NCBI RefSeq assembly: GCF_004137345.1
Contig: NZ_SDWV01000009.1
Span: 124,001 to 188,000, forward strand
Length of the DNA: 64,000 nt
From: Nocardioides zhouii
GTDB taxonomy: Bacteria; Actinomycetota; Actinomycetes; Propionibacteriales; Nocardioidaceae
Direction of reading: 5' to 3'
Shown here: piece after piece, positions 37,579 to 46,847 of the stretch
Layout of the letters: the number at the start of each line of letters is the position of its first letter
How positions within the stretch are numbered: the stretch's first letter is position 1
Program-made: the position numbers and the translations under genes
The notes under the pieces: model-generated
Database searches by the model: none
Told to the model about the DNA's origin: nothing
Seen by the model: only the letters and a program-made list of their open reading frames with translations

Positions 37579-38142
37579 ATGCCCGAGACGACCCGCGACC
37601 GCATCATCGACGCGGCCGTCCGCCTCACCACCTCGTCGGGCTGGGCAGCGGTCACGATGTCCCGCCTCGCCGACGAGGTCGGGGTGAGCCGGCAGACGGT
37701 CTACAACGAGGTCGGGTCCAAGCCGGCACTGGCCGAGACGATGATCCTCGAGGAGCTGGCCCGGTTCCTGCAGGTCGTCGACCAGGCCTTCGACGCCGAG
37801 CCCGACGACCTGACCCGCGCCATCGAGCGCTCGGTCATAGACGTCCTCACCTATGCCAGCGCCAACAAGCTCCTCCACGCGGTCGTCAGCGCCACCCACG
37901 GCGCCGACACCGAGCTGCTGCCGCTCCTGACGACCAACGCCGGCTCGCTGCTCGACGCGGCGAAGGGGGTCGTCCTCGCCCGCGTCGCGCCGTACGCCCC
38001 GGGCATCGAGGTGGCGCACCTCGAGCCGGCCGCCGACATGGTCGTACGGGTGGTGCTGAGCCACGTGATGCAGCCCTCCGCGTCGCCCCAGCAGACGGGC
38101 GCGGACATCGCCTGGCTCGCCGGCCGGGTGCTCGAGCACTGA
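37579..38142 (+). CDS. TetR-family regulator (AlkX-like, downstream of alkB)
   Basis: 187 residues from the ATG at 37579. TetR helix-turn-helix: DRIIDAAVRLTTSSGWAAVT, MSRLADEVGVSRQTVYNEVG. The C-terminal half binds an unknown ligand. In Dietzia the equivalent gene behind the AlkB-rubredoxin fusion (AlkX) represses alkW1 and is relieved by fatty acids. By position this protein should do the same at the inverted repeats upstream of alkB. Confidence 0.9.
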   Translation: MPETTRDRIIDAAVRLTTSSGWAAVTMSRLADEVGVSRQTVYNEVGSKPALAETMILEELARFLQVVDQAFDAEPDDLTRAIERSVIDVLTYASANKLLHAVVSATHGADTELLPLLTTNAGSLLDAAKGVVLARVAPYAPGIEVAHLEPAADMVVRVVLSHVMQPSASPQQTGADIAWLAGRVLEH

Positions 38143-38183
38143 GCGCGGCGGCCGCTGACGGACCGGGCGCCTAGCCTGTGCCC

Positions 38184-39572
38184 ATGGCCGCAGTCGTGTG
38201 GGGTACGCCGCAGGGCCGCGGCATCATCGCGGCCGCGACCCTCGGGTCCGGGCTCACCCTGCTCGACGGCTCGGTGGTCAACGTCGCGCTGCGCACCATC
38301 GGCACCGACCTCGACGCCTCGCTCGTCCAGCTGCAGTGGGTGGTCAACGGCTACTTCCTCTCCCTGGCGTCCCTGATCCTGCTGGGCGGATCGCTCGGCG
38401 ACCGCTTCGGCCGGCGGCGGATCTTCGTGATCGGCACGATCTGGTTCGCCGCGGCGTCCCTGCTCTGCGGGATCGCGCCGACCGCCGAGGTGCTGATCGC
38501 CGCGCGCGTGCTCCAGGGCATCGGCGGCGCACTGCTCACGCCCGGCAGCCTGGCGATGATCCAGGGTGCCTTCGCGGCCGAGGACCGTGGCCGCGCGATC
38601 GGCGCCTGGTCGGGCCTCGGCGGGATCGCGGCCGCCATCGGCCCGTTGGTCGGGGGGCTGCTGGTCGACCACGCCTCGTGGCGCTGGATCTTCCTCATCA
38701 ACCTGCCGCTCGCTGCACTGACCGTCTGGCTGGCCCAGCGCTTCGTGCCCGAGACGCGCGACCCCCGTACGCACGGCGGCTTCGACGTGCCCGGAGCCGT
38801 CCTCGCCTCGCTCACGCTGGCCGCACTGACCTTCGCCCTCACTGACTGGCACAACCCCCTGATGCCGTACGCCCTGGGCGTCGCCGCCCTCAGTGGCGTG
38901 GCGTTCTACGTCACCGAGCGGCGCGGGTCGGAGCCGATGGTCCCGCTCGGGCTCTTCGCCGACCGCACGTTCAGCGCCGCCAACGCGATGACGCTCGTCG
39001 TGTACGCCGCGCTCGGCGCGATCCTGTTCTTCCTCGTCCTGCAGCTCCAGACCGTCGCGGGCTACACCGCGCTCGAGGCAGGCCTCGCCACGCTCCCGGT
39101 CACGATCGTGATGCTCGCCCTCGCGGCCCGCGGAGGAGCGCTCGGCCAGCGGATCGGCCCCCGCATCCCGATGTCCGTCGGCCCGGCCGTGATGGCCGCC
39201 GGCACGATCTGGTTGATGGTGGTCGGCCCGGACGTCATCTGGTGGCGCGACGTGCTGCCGGGACTGACGGTGTTCGCCCTCGGCCTGGCCCTCATGGTCG
39301 CCCCGCTCACGGCCACCGTCATGGCCGCCGCCCCCGACGACAGCGCCGGGATCGCCAGCGGCATCAACAACGCCGTCGCCCGGGCCGGCTCGCTCCTCGC
39401 CGTCGCCGCGCTGCCGGTCGCGGTGGGACTCGGCGGCAACGACTACGCCGACCCGGCGGTCTTCGACTCGGCGTACGACTCCGCGATGGTGGTGTGTGCT
39501 GGCCTGCTCCTGCTGGGCGGCGCGGTCTCGTGGGTGACCATTCCCCACCGGATCCTCACACCTCCCGCCTAG
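38184..39572 (+). CDS. MFS drug-type transporter (DHA2 family)
   Basis: 462 residues with 14 predicted membrane segments. DHA2 motifs: LDGSVVNVALRTIG (motif D1), GSLGDRFGRRRIF (motif A), ARVLQGIGGALLTPGSLAMI (motif B) and GPLVGGLLVDHASWRWIFLI (motif C). A GTG two codons upstream (38178) is an alternative start. Probable proton-driven exporter of drugs or toxic metabolites; 41 bp after the TetR gene, so it may belong to the alkB unit and export hydroxylated or toxic products. Confidence 0.92.
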   Translation: MAAVVWGTPQGRGIIAAATLGSGLTLLDGSVVNVALRTIGTDLDASLVQLQWVVNGYFLSLASLILLGGSLGDRFGRRRIFVIGTIWFAAASLLCGIAPTAEVLIAARVLQGIGGALLTPGSLAMIQGAFAAEDRGRAIGAWSGLGGIAAAIGPLVGGLLVDHASWRWIFLINLPLAALTVWLAQRFVPETRDPRTHGGFDVPGAVLASLTLAALTFALTDWHNPLMPYALGVAALSGVAFYVTERRGSEPMVPLGLFADRTFSAANAMTLVVYAALGAILFFLVLQLQTVAGYTALEAGLATLPVTIVMLALAARGGALGQRIGPRIPMSVGPAVMAAGTIWLMVVGPDVIWWRDVLPGLTVFALGLALMVAPLTATVMAAAPDDSAGIASGINNAVARAGSLLAVAALPVAVGLGGNDYADPAVFDSAYDSAMVVCAGLLLLGGAVSWVTIPHRILTPPA

Positions 39573-39582
39573 GGTCTCTCCC

Positions 39583-40821
39583 ATGCGCGTACGACGGGGA
39601 CCGGGGGTGGCGGCCGCGGCTGCCCTCACCCTGCTCCTCGGCGCGTGCAGTGGCGAGGGCGGAGCCGAGCCCGACCCGACCCCCGCAGCCGGGAAGTCCG
39701 ACCGGCCGAGCGCGAAGCCGCAGAAGCCCGAGAAGTCCGACGCGACCGTCGTCCCCGTCGCCGACCCCGACCACGCCGTCGACCCGCCCGGCAAGCGCGA
39801 CGGCCGGCTCTGGAGCGCCGACATCCTCATCCAGTGGGACAAGACGATCGACGACGACCTGCTGAAGCAGATCGAGAAGCTCAAGGGCGTCGCCCACACC
39901 GAGCGGATCGGCCTGGGCCAGGTCAGCCTGGAGAACCGGGTGCTGACGGTCGCGGCCGTCGACCCCGGTGGCTATCGCAACTTCACGACAGTCGAGGTTG
40001 CCGACTCCCAGGTCACGTGGGACCGCGTCGCGGGTGGTGAGCTGGCGATTGACCAGAAGGACGCCAAGCGCCTCGCCGACAAGGACGGGATGATCCGCCT
40101 GGGCTCGCCGGACGACGACGCGCCGAGCCTGCACGTCGGGGCGTACGTCCCCCAGATCCCCACCGTCGACATGGTGGTCAACACCGCGTGGGCCGACGAC
40201 ATCGAGATGGCCACCGACAACGGCCTGCTGATCTCCACGGACAACATCACGCCGGCCACGATCCGCAAGCCGCTGGAGAAGCTCGTCGGCAAGGACGCGT
40301 CGGTCCAGATGCTCGACGTGGCCTCCGTCCTCGGCCTCGACCCCGACGCCCGGCTCACCGCGATCCCGACCGGCGGCAGCATCGGCAGCGTCGTCGGCAC
40401 CTATCGCTACCGGGTCATCGGTGGCGGCCGGATCGCGCCGGAGTCGTCGTGGGTCGCGGCCAACATCCGCACCGAGGTGGTGCCGATCCTGGGCAGCGTT
40501 ACCTGTCACCGGGACCTCTTCCCCCAGTTGCGCGCAGCCCTGCTGGAGATCCAGCAGTCCGGGCTGGCCGCGGAGATCCACCCCGACGAGTACGCCGGCT
40601 GCTACTACCCGCGCTTCATCGCCAACACCACGAGCCTGTCCAACCACTCCTTCGGGCTCGCCCTGGACCTCAACGTGCCCGGCAACGGCCGCGGCACGGT
40701 CGGCGAGATGAACCGCGCGGTCGTCGCGATCTTCGAGAAGTGGGGCTTCGCCTGGGGCGGCGACTGGCGCTACACCGACCCGATGCACTTCGAGCTCAGC
40801 GAGATCAAGCGCGTCGGCTAG
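39583..40821 (+). CDS. M15-family D-Ala-D-Ala carboxypeptidase-like lipoprotein
   Basis: 412 residues. Lipoprotein signal (ALTLLLGACSGEGG) and a Pro/Lys-rich linker precede a beta-rich region of about 260 residues with no recognised match. The C-terminal domain is Peptidase_M15_4: zinc ligands in SLSNHSFGLALDLN (SxHxxGxAxD) and DPMHFEL. It would act on the cell-wall side, trimming peptide stems or cross-links. VanY-like sequence does not imply glycopeptide resistance here, as no vanHAX genes are near. Lies 10 bp after the MFS gene. Confidence 0.85.
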   Translation: MRVRRGPGVAAAAALTLLLGACSGEGGAEPDPTPAAGKSDRPSAKPQKPEKSDATVVPVADPDHAVDPPGKRDGRLWSADILIQWDKTIDDDLLKQIEKLKGVAHTERIGLGQVSLENRVLTVAAVDPGGYRNFTTVEVADSQVTWDRVAGGELAIDQKDAKRLADKDGMIRLGSPDDDAPSLHVGAYVPQIPTVDMVVNTAWADDIEMATDNGLLISTDNITPATIRKPLEKLVGKDASVQMLDVASVLGLDPDARLTAIPTGGSIGSVVGTYRYRVIGGGRIAPESSWVAANIRTEVVPILGSVTCHRDLFPQLRAALLEIQQSGLAAEIHPDEYAGCYYPRFIANTTSLSNHSFGLALDLNVPGNGRGTVGEMNRAVVAIFEKWGFAWGGDWRYTDPMHFELSEIKRVG

Positions 40822-40831
40822 CGTGCGTCGG

Positions 40832-41809
40832 ATGAAGGCAGTCCAGGTCGTCACGCCCACCGGTCCCGCCGACGTCGTGGTGCGTGAGGTGGATGCCCCC
40901 ACGCCCGGCCCGCACGACGTCCTCGTGGAGGTGCACAGCGTCGGCGTCTCGTTCCCCGATCTGCTGCTCAGCCGCGGGGAGTACCAGTTCAAGCCCGAGC
41001 CGCCGTTCACCCTCGGCGTCGACTTCGCCGGTGTGGTCCTCGACCCCGGCGCGGCGGAGTCGAGCGGGTTCCAGGTCGGCCAGCGGGTCGCGGGGGTCAA
41101 CCTCCACGGCGGCGCCGCCGAGCAGGTCGCCAACCCGGTGATCTTCACCTTCCCGCTGCCCGACGAGGTGTCGTACGACGAGGGCGCGGCGCTGCCGATG
41201 AACTACCTCACCGTCCTCTTCGCGCTCGAGGAGCGTGGCGGCCTCCGCGACCGCGAGACGGTGCTCGTGCACGGGGCGGCGGGAGGCGTCGGCACCGCCA
41301 CCTTGCAGGTCGCCAAGGGCCTCGGCGCCCGTACGATCGCGGTAGTCAGCACCCAGGAGAAGGCCGACTTCGCCCGGGCCGCGGGGGCCGACGAGGTCGT
41401 GATCGGGCCGGACTTCCGCGACGCCGTCAAGGAGCTGACCGGCGGCAAGGGCGTCGACGTGGTGCTCGACGTCGTGGGCGGGGACGCCTTCACCGACTCG
41501 CTGCGCTGCCTCGCCGAGAAGGGCCGCGTGCTGGTCGTCGGCTTCGCCGCCGGCCAGGGCATCCCCCAGGTCAAGGTCAACCGGCTGCTGCTCGGAAACA
41601 CCGACGTCCGCGGCGTCGGCTGGGGCGCGTACGCCATGACCCGGCCGGGCTACATGCAGAAGCAGTGGCACCGCCTCGCCCCGATGATCGAGGCGGGCGT
41701 CATCAAGCCGCCGATCGGCGCGACCTACGACCTCGCCGACTTCGGTGCGGCGCTCGTCGACTTGGCCGAGCGCCGCACCCTTGGCAAGTCAGTCGTGCGG
41801 ATGCGCTGA
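40832..41809 (+). CDS. Zinc-free NADPH:quinone oxidoreductase (MDR family)
   Basis: 325 residues from the ATG at 40832 (a GTG at 40823 is possible). Medium-chain reductase fold: LGVDFAGVVLDPG, AALPMNYLTVLFALEERGGL and the cofactor loop VHGAAGGVGTATLQVAKGLG. No catalytic or structural zinc Cys set, as in quinone oxidoreductases and enoyl reductases. Reduces quinones or enones with NADPH in the cytoplasm. It converges on the secreted-protein pair with a 3-bp gap. Confidence 0.9.
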   Translation: MKAVQVVTPTGPADVVVREVDAPTPGPHDVLVEVHSVGVSFPDLLLSRGEYQFKPEPPFTLGVDFAGVVLDPGAAESSGFQVGQRVAGVNLHGGAAEQVANPVIFTFPLPDEVSYDEGAALPMNYLTVLFALEERGGLRDRETVLVHGAAGGVGTATLQVAKGLGARTIAVVSTQEKADFARAAGADEVVIGPDFRDAVKELTGGKGVDVVLDVVGGDAFTDSLRCLAEKGRVLVVGFAAGQGIPQVKVNRLLLGNTDVRGVGWGAYAMTRPGYMQKQWHRLAPMIEAGVIKPPIGATYDLADFGAALVDLAERRTLGKSVVRMR

Positions 41810-41812
41810 CCC

Positions 41813-43240
41813 TCAGCGCCGTACGGTCAGCCTGACCGTTGCCTCGTCGTACCCCGTCTTCGTGGCCCGTGCCGCTACCCGACCGGGTCGCCTCGCGGCG
41901 AACCGGATCGTGCACCGGCCCGCACCGTTGGTGGTGCACCGCTCCCCGCCGGCGCGCACCCGGGCCCGGGCGACGCCGCCGTCGACGTCGGTGACCGTGA
42001 AGACCACCGTCTGCGCACGGCCGCTCGCCCACCGCCGCGGGGTGGCCTTGAGCACCAGCTGTGCGGCGACCGAGCGGGCGTTGAGCTGGATCGGGTCGCC
42101 GTTGTCGTTGCCGATCATCAGCATCTCGGCCCGCAGCGCCGTCGAAGCGGACACCGAGACCCCGAAGCTGTTGACCATGTCGGGCAGCAGCGTCGGTCGC
42201 CGGTCGACGTTCCAGCCGCGTGCCGCGACGCGGGAGGCCCGCGGCGCGTAGCCGATCGGGCCGACCGCGGCCACCCACAGGTGACCGTCGGGCAGCACGG
42301 CCAGCTCGGGCGCGCTCGCCCCGCCCATGCCGCGGACCCGGTGGACCTGGTTGGCCAGCACGTCCCAGAGCACGACCTCGTCGTCGAGCATGTACGCCGC
42401 CACCGGACCGACGCCCGGCCGGTTGACCACGGCCATCGGCTGACCGGGGTTGGTGAAGCCGCCGGGCGCGCGGATCGCGGCGCCGAGCGAGGGCCAGACC
42501 TGACGGGCGTAGACCCCGTCGCCGCGGATGCTCTGGTAGAGCACGTAGACCGCGGACCCGGTGCTGATCAGCGCAGCCGCGCCGGCGTCGTGGTCGGTGA
42601 ACTCGGAGTTGGTCGTGGTCGGCTCCGCCGCCTCGGAGATGGTGCCGACGTGCCAGTGGAAGCCACCGGTGTCGCCGAAACCGCCGAGGATGCTGCCGTC
42701 GGGCAGGTTGACGAACGTGCTCCCGCCGCCGCTGGCGTCGGTCACGGCGAGCACCTCGCGCGGCACCGCCCACGTGGCGCCGCCGTCGGTCGAGACCGCG
42801 GAGTAGACGCCGCGGTAGGTGAAGAAGTTGGAGCTGTCGCCGTCCGGAGTGCCCCTGAAGGACATCCGCAGCACGCCCGCGGCGTCGGCCTCGAGGTCGA
42901 CGGGCGTGCTCAGCTGGCCCCACGTCGTCGGCAGGACCCGGGTCACCGCGCCCTGCCGGCCGTTGGCGTCGATGGTCGTGTGGAAGTAGTTGGCGCCGCC
43001 CGGCTCGTCCACGATCCACACGACGTGCTGGAGGCCGTCCGCCGCACGGACCGCGCTGGCCTGGGCGAAGTTGGGCGTGGAGGCCGGCGCGAGCGAGGTC
43101 CACGCGCGGCTCGTCACGCGCGGGTCTGCGCCGCGTGCGCTGCCGGGCGGTGCCGCCAGCGCGGCGGTCACCGCGACCGTGAGGAGGACCGTGGCGGACC
43201 TCGTGAACAACCCTGTGGTGGATCTCGGTGCAGCGCGCAT
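41813..43240 (-). CDS. Secreted beta-propeller-like protein (second of a tandem pair)
   Basis: 475 residues from the ATG at 43240 (AGGGAG upstream). Signal peptide (VLLTVAVTAALAAPPGSARG) then repeated blocks such as DGLQHVVWIV, STDGGATWAVP, LPDGSILGGFGDTGGFHWHV typical of sialidase-like or exo-alpha propellers, and a C-terminal Ig-like domain with a Cys pair (CTTNGAGRCTIRF). The same plan and several of the same phrases occur in the neighbouring gene, so this is a tandem duplication. No enzymatic residues identified; possible carbohydrate or surface binding. Confidence 0.78.
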   Translation of the reverse strand: MRAAPRSTTGLFTRSATVLLTVAVTAALAAPPGSARGADPRVTSRAWTSLAPASTPNFAQASAVRAADGLQHVVWIVDEPGGANYFHTTIDANGRQGAVTRVLPTTWGQLSTPVDLEADAAGVLRMSFRGTPDGDSSNFFTYRGVYSAVSTDGGATWAVPREVLAVTDASGGGSTFVNLPDGSILGGFGDTGGFHWHVGTISEAAEPTTTNSEFTDHDAGAAALISTGSAVYVLYQSIRGDGVYARQVWPSLGAAIRAPGGFTNPGQPMAVVNRPGVGPVAAYMLDDEVVLWDVLANQVHRVRGMGGASAPELAVLPDGHLWVAAVGPIGYAPRASRVAARGWNVDRRPTLLPDMVNSFGVSVSASTALRAEMLMIGNDNGDPIQLNARSVAAQLVLKATPRRWASGRAQTVVFTVTDVDGGVARARVRAGGERCTTNGAGRCTIRFAARRPGRVAARATKTGYDEATVRLTVRR

Positions 43241-43253
43241 GGTCGTGAGCTCC

Positions 43254-44735
43254 CTACTTCTTGACCTTGACGACGTCCTTGCCGGCGCCGTAGCCACCCT
43301 CGGTGGCGACGAAGGCGAGGTTCCCGGCCTTCTTCGGGGTGACCGACAGCGAGCAGGTGCCGTTGGCCTTGGTCGTGCAGGAGTCGCCGCCGCCGCTGAC
43401 CTTCACGCCCTGGAGCGCGGTCCCGGCGTCGGTGACCTTGACCTTCACCGATCCCGACACCCGGGCCCGGAGGCGCCCGGACGCGGTGAGCGTGAGTCCG
43501 GGCTTGACCGTCCGGAGCGAGATCCGCCGGGCGGTCGAGTCGTTGACCAGCACCGTGCCCTGGTCGAGCGAGGCGTCGACGGCGATGCTCCAGATCGCGG
43601 ACGACCGCGCCGGGCTGCCGAGGTCCTGGACGGCGCCGAGGCCGAAGCCGGTGGGTGCGGTCCGCAGGGCGTACGCCGTGTTGCCGTCGGTCGACCAGGC
43701 GAGCCACATCCGGCCCGTGGCGCCGGTGTCGAGGGCGATCAGGTCGGCCCCCTTGCTCCCCGGGACCTTGACGACCTTGCTCGTGCCGACCTGCCAGAGG
43801 CCGATCGCGGTGGTGGTCGGGTAGCCGAGCTTGTACGCCAGCACCACGCCGCCGCCGGGCCGGGCGACCATCGCGATCGCCTGGTCGCTGCTGAGCGAGT
43901 CGCCGCCGACGCTGGACCCCGGTGCCTTGACGACGGCGCCGACGCTCGGGTGGACCTGCTGGACGAACACGCCGCTGGTCGCCTCGCTGCCGCCGTTGGC
44001 GTACCAGGCCATCCAGACCGAGTCGCCGGAGTTGACCAGCTGGGTGTCGTACAGGCAGCACGCCGGGCTGGTGTAGACGCCGTCGTCGGGCGCCGCGGAC
44101 ACGGTGCCCTGGTCGGTCGTGGCGATGTCGCCGACCCGGTAGGAGATCGACGAGTTGAGGGTCCCGGCCGTCACCGGGGTGCCGTTGGAGAGGGTGGTCG
44201 CGCCGAGGCCGTAGCCGGAGTAGACGGCGCCGAACTTCGTCAGCGCGTGAGGCTGGAGGCCCCACGCTGCGCCGGAGATGTCGCTCGTCGTGTCGTAGGC
44301 GTAGCCGTGGGAGTAGAAGTTCCCCGTGTCGGTGTCCTGGAGGCCGCTGAACACCAGGCGCAGGCCGCCGGTCTGCGAGCGCAGCAGCTCGGGGTTGTGG
44401 ACGAGGGCACCCCAGGTGCCGACCGGCTTGCTGCGCGCGACGACCGTCCCCGCGGTGGAGATGGCGGCGTGCTCGTACTCGTCGGAGGTCCCGACGTCCT
44501 GCACGTAGACCGCGTGGAGCACGCCGTCCGCCGTCCGGGCGAGGGTGATCTCCGAGAGCGTGTCGACGGCACCGGAGGAGACCTGCTTCCAGCCGCCCGC
44601 CAGCCGCTGTTGCGTCGGCGCGGGCCGGTCGACGGCGCCCCCTTCCGCGGCGCCGGCGACGGTGGTCGGAGCCAGCGCGGCGACGGCGAGCCCGCCCGCC
44701 GCGAGCAGGGTGAGTAAGCGAGCGCGTACGAACAT
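43254..44735 (-). CDS. Secreted beta-propeller-like protein (first of a tandem pair)
   Basis: 493 residues. Signal peptide (LLTLLAAGGLAVAALAPTTV), repeated propeller-like blocks (TADGVLHAVYVQD, GLRLVFSGLQDTDTGNFYSH) and the C-terminal Ig-like domain (CTTKANGTCSLSVTPKKAG). Shared phrases with the downstream gene: DG-LH/QHV, GxxGGAT, YxQQ/RQVHPSxGAVxxAPG. The 13-bp gap suggests they are one transcript. An internal CC pair (SPACCLYD) may form a disulfide. Role unknown; likely exported to the cell surface or medium. Confidence 0.78.
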   Translation of the reverse strand: MFVRARLLTLLAAGGLAVAALAPTTVAGAAEGGAVDRPAPTQQRLAGGWKQVSSGAVDTLSEITLARTADGVLHAVYVQDVGTSDEYEHAAISTAGTVVARSKPVGTWGALVHNPELLRSQTGGLRLVFSGLQDTDTGNFYSHGYAYDTTSDISGAAWGLQPHALTKFGAVYSGYGLGATTLSNGTPVTAGTLNSSISYRVGDIATTDQGTVSAAPDDGVYTSPACCLYDTQLVNSGDSVWMAWYANGGSEATSGVFVQQVHPSVGAVVKAPGSSVGGDSLSSDQAIAMVARPGGGVVLAYKLGYPTTTAIGLWQVGTSKVVKVPGSKGADLIALDTGATGRMWLAWSTDGNTAYALRTAPTGFGLGAVQDLGSPARSSAIWSIAVDASLDQGTVLVNDSTARRISLRTVKPGLTLTASGRLRARVSGSVKVKVTDAGTALQGVKVSGGGDSCTTKANGTCSLSVTPKKAGNLAFVATEGGYGAGKDVVKVKK

Positions 44736-44813
44736 GGGATCCCCCCGGGACAGATGCAGTTCGGACCTCCAGACTCACGCACCCGAAAGGCCACGTCAGT
44801 GGTGCCAGCACGT

Positions 44814-44833
44814 GGTCTGGACCGGTCTGGACC
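44814..44833 (+). repeat. Tandem 10-bp repeat in divergent promoter region
   Basis: GGTCTGGACC occurs twice back to back (44814-44823, 44824-44833); each unit is itself nearly palindromic. It is in the 166-bp gap between the divergent secreted-protein and M13 peptidase starts and may bind a regulator. Confidence 0.5.
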
Positions 44834-44901
44834 GCTGCCACGTCGAACCCCAGGGATGTGTGCGGAATCCGCGGTAGGTGCCCGGGGTTAGGGTCGGGCG
44901 C

Positions 44902-46845
44902 GTGACAATCCTCGACGCTGCCCGCGAGGGCATGAACCCCGACATCCGTCCCCAGGACGACCTCTTCGGCCACGTCAACGGACGCTGGCTCGACGACACC
45001 GAGATCCCGCAGGACAAGTCGAGCTGGGGCGCGTTCATCGCGCTGGCCGACGCCGCGGAGCAGCAGGTGCGCGACATCATCACCGACCTCGCCGACCGCC
45101 CGCGCGACGAGCTCGACGAGGACGAGCGCAAGGTGGGCGACCTCTACGCGTCGTTCATGGACACCGACACCATCGAGGCCAAGGGCCTGCAGCCCGTCCA
45201 GGGGCTGCTCGACCGGGCGCGTGCGGTGGGCGACCTCACCGACCTCGCGGCCTTCCTCGGCGTCTTCGAGCGGATCGGCGGCCCCGGCCTCTTCGGCTCC
45301 TACATCACCCCCGACCGCGGCGACGCGTCGAAGAACATCGTCTACCTCGCCCAGGGCGGCCTCGGCCTGCCCGACGAGTCCTACTACCGCGACGACAAGT
45401 TCGCCGAGATCCGCGAGAAGTACGTCGCCTACCTCACCACCCTGCTCACGCTGAGCAAGCACGACGACCCGGCCGGCGCCGCCGCCCGCGTGCTGGCGTA
45501 CGAGACCCGGGTGGCCGAGGGCCACTGGGAGGCCGCCGAGACGCGCGACGTCCAGAAGACCACCAACCACAAGACCCTCGACGAGCTCCGCGAGCTGTGC
45601 CCGGCCTTCGACTGGGTCACGTACGTCACCGGCCTCGGCGGCACCGAGGAGACGCTGCGCACCACGATCGTGATGCAGCCCGACTTCTTCTCGCACCTCT
45701 CCACGGTGCTCGAGGAGACGCCGCTGGACACGTGGCGCGACGTGCTGCACCTGCGCATCATCCGCAGCTCGGCTCCCTACCTGCCCGACGAGTTCGTCCA
45801 GGCCAACTTCGACTTCTACGGCCGCACCCTCAACGGCACCCCCGAGCTGCGCGCCCGCTGGAAGCGCGGCGTCGACTTCGTCGAGGGCTCGATCGGCGAG
45901 GCGGTCGGCAAGGTCTACGTCTCGCGCCACTTCCCGCCGACGTCGAAGGCGATGATGGACGACCTCGTCGCCAACCTCGTCACGGCCTACCGCCGCTCGA
46001 TCGAGACGCTCGACTGGATGGGCGAGGACACCAAGCAGAAGGCGTACGACAAGCTCGACCGCTTCTACCCGAAGATCGGCTACCCGCAGGAGTTCCGCGA
46101 CTACTCCGCGCTCACGATCTCGGCCGACGACCTGATGGCCAACGTCAACGCCGCGTCGGCCTTCGAGACCGACCGGCAGCTCGAGAAGGTGGGGCAGCCG
46201 GTCGACCGCGACGAGTGGCTGATGCTGCCGCAGACCGTCAACGCCTACTACCACCCGGGCACCAACGAGATCTGCTTTCCGGCCGCGATCCTGCAGCCGC
46301 CGTTCTTCAGCCCCGACGCTGAGGAGGCGGAGAACTACGGCGGCATCGGCGCGGTCATCGGCCACGAGCTCGGGCACGGCTTCGACGACCAGGGCGCGCA
46401 GTACGACGGCGACGGCAACCTCCACGACTGGTGGACCGCCGCCGACAAGACCGCCTTCGAGGCCAAGTCGCAGGCGCTCGTCAAGCAGTACGACGAGTTC
46501 GAGCCGCGCACCCTGCCCGGCGAGCACGTCAACGGCAGCCTCACCGTCGGCGAGAACATCGGCGACCTCGGCGGCCTCACCATCGCCCACAAGGCGTACG
46601 TCATCAGTCGTGACGGTGACGCCTCGCTCGACGAGCGCCGCACCCTGTTCCTCAACTGGGCGCACGTGTGGCGCACCAAGCGCCGCAAGGAGCAGGAGCT
46701 CCAGTACCTCACCATCGACCCGCACAGCCCGGCCGAGTTCCGCGCCAACATCGTGCGCAACCTCGACGAGTTCCACGAGGTCTTCGGCACCGAGCCCGGC
46801 GACGGACTCTGGCTCGAGCCCGAGGGTCGCGTCCGGATCTGGTAA
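44902..46845 (+). CDS. M13-family zinc metallopeptidase (PepO/neprilysin-like)
   Basis: 647 residues from the GTG at 44902. The zinc site HELGH is in GAVIGHELGHGFDDQGAQYD, the third ligand in GENIGDLGGL, and the family C-terminal Trp is present (RVRIW). The N-terminal NPDIRPQDDLFGHVNGRWLD is the usual start of mature bacterial PepO. There is no signal peptide or membrane anchor, unlike eukaryotic neprilysins, so it degrades oligopeptides up to about 30 residues in the cytoplasm. Stop is 2 bp before hairpin copy 1. Confidence 0.94.
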   Translation: MTILDAAREGMNPDIRPQDDLFGHVNGRWLDDTEIPQDKSSWGAFIALADAAEQQVRDIITDLADRPRDELDEDERKVGDLYASFMDTDTIEAKGLQPVQGLLDRARAVGDLTDLAAFLGVFERIGGPGLFGSYITPDRGDASKNIVYLAQGGLGLPDESYYRDDKFAEIREKYVAYLTTLLTLSKHDDPAGAAARVLAYETRVAEGHWEAAETRDVQKTTNHKTLDELRELCPAFDWVTYVTGLGGTEETLRTTIVMQPDFFSHLSTVLEETPLDTWRDVLHLRIIRSSAPYLPDEFVQANFDFYGRTLNGTPELRARWKRGVDFVEGSIGEAVGKVYVSRHFPPTSKAMMDDLVANLVTAYRRSIETLDWMGEDTKQKAYDKLDRFYPKIGYPQEFRDYSALTISADDLMANVNAASAFETDRQLEKVGQPVDRDEWLMLPQTVNAYYHPGTNEICFPAAILQPPFFSPDAEEAENYGGIGAVIGHELGHGFDDQGAQYDGDGNLHDWWTAADKTAFEAKSQALVKQYDEFEPRTLPGEHVNGSLTVGENIGDLGGLTIAHKAYVISRDGDASLDERRTLFLNWAHVWRTKRRKEQELQYLTIDPHSPAEFRANIVRNLDEFHEVFGTEPGDGLWLEPEGRVRIW

Positions 46846-46847
46846 CT

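Noticed and set aside
36217-38142. A 641-codon plus-strand frame covering alkB and the TetR
   Set aside because: Only its last 187 codons (from 37579) are real; the earlier part is alkB read out of frame.
39583-40821. Vancomycin resistance gene (vanY)
   Set aside because: Only the M15 domain is shared; no vanHAX, vanRS or other resistance genes are nearby, and M15 lipoproteins are common in wall turnover.
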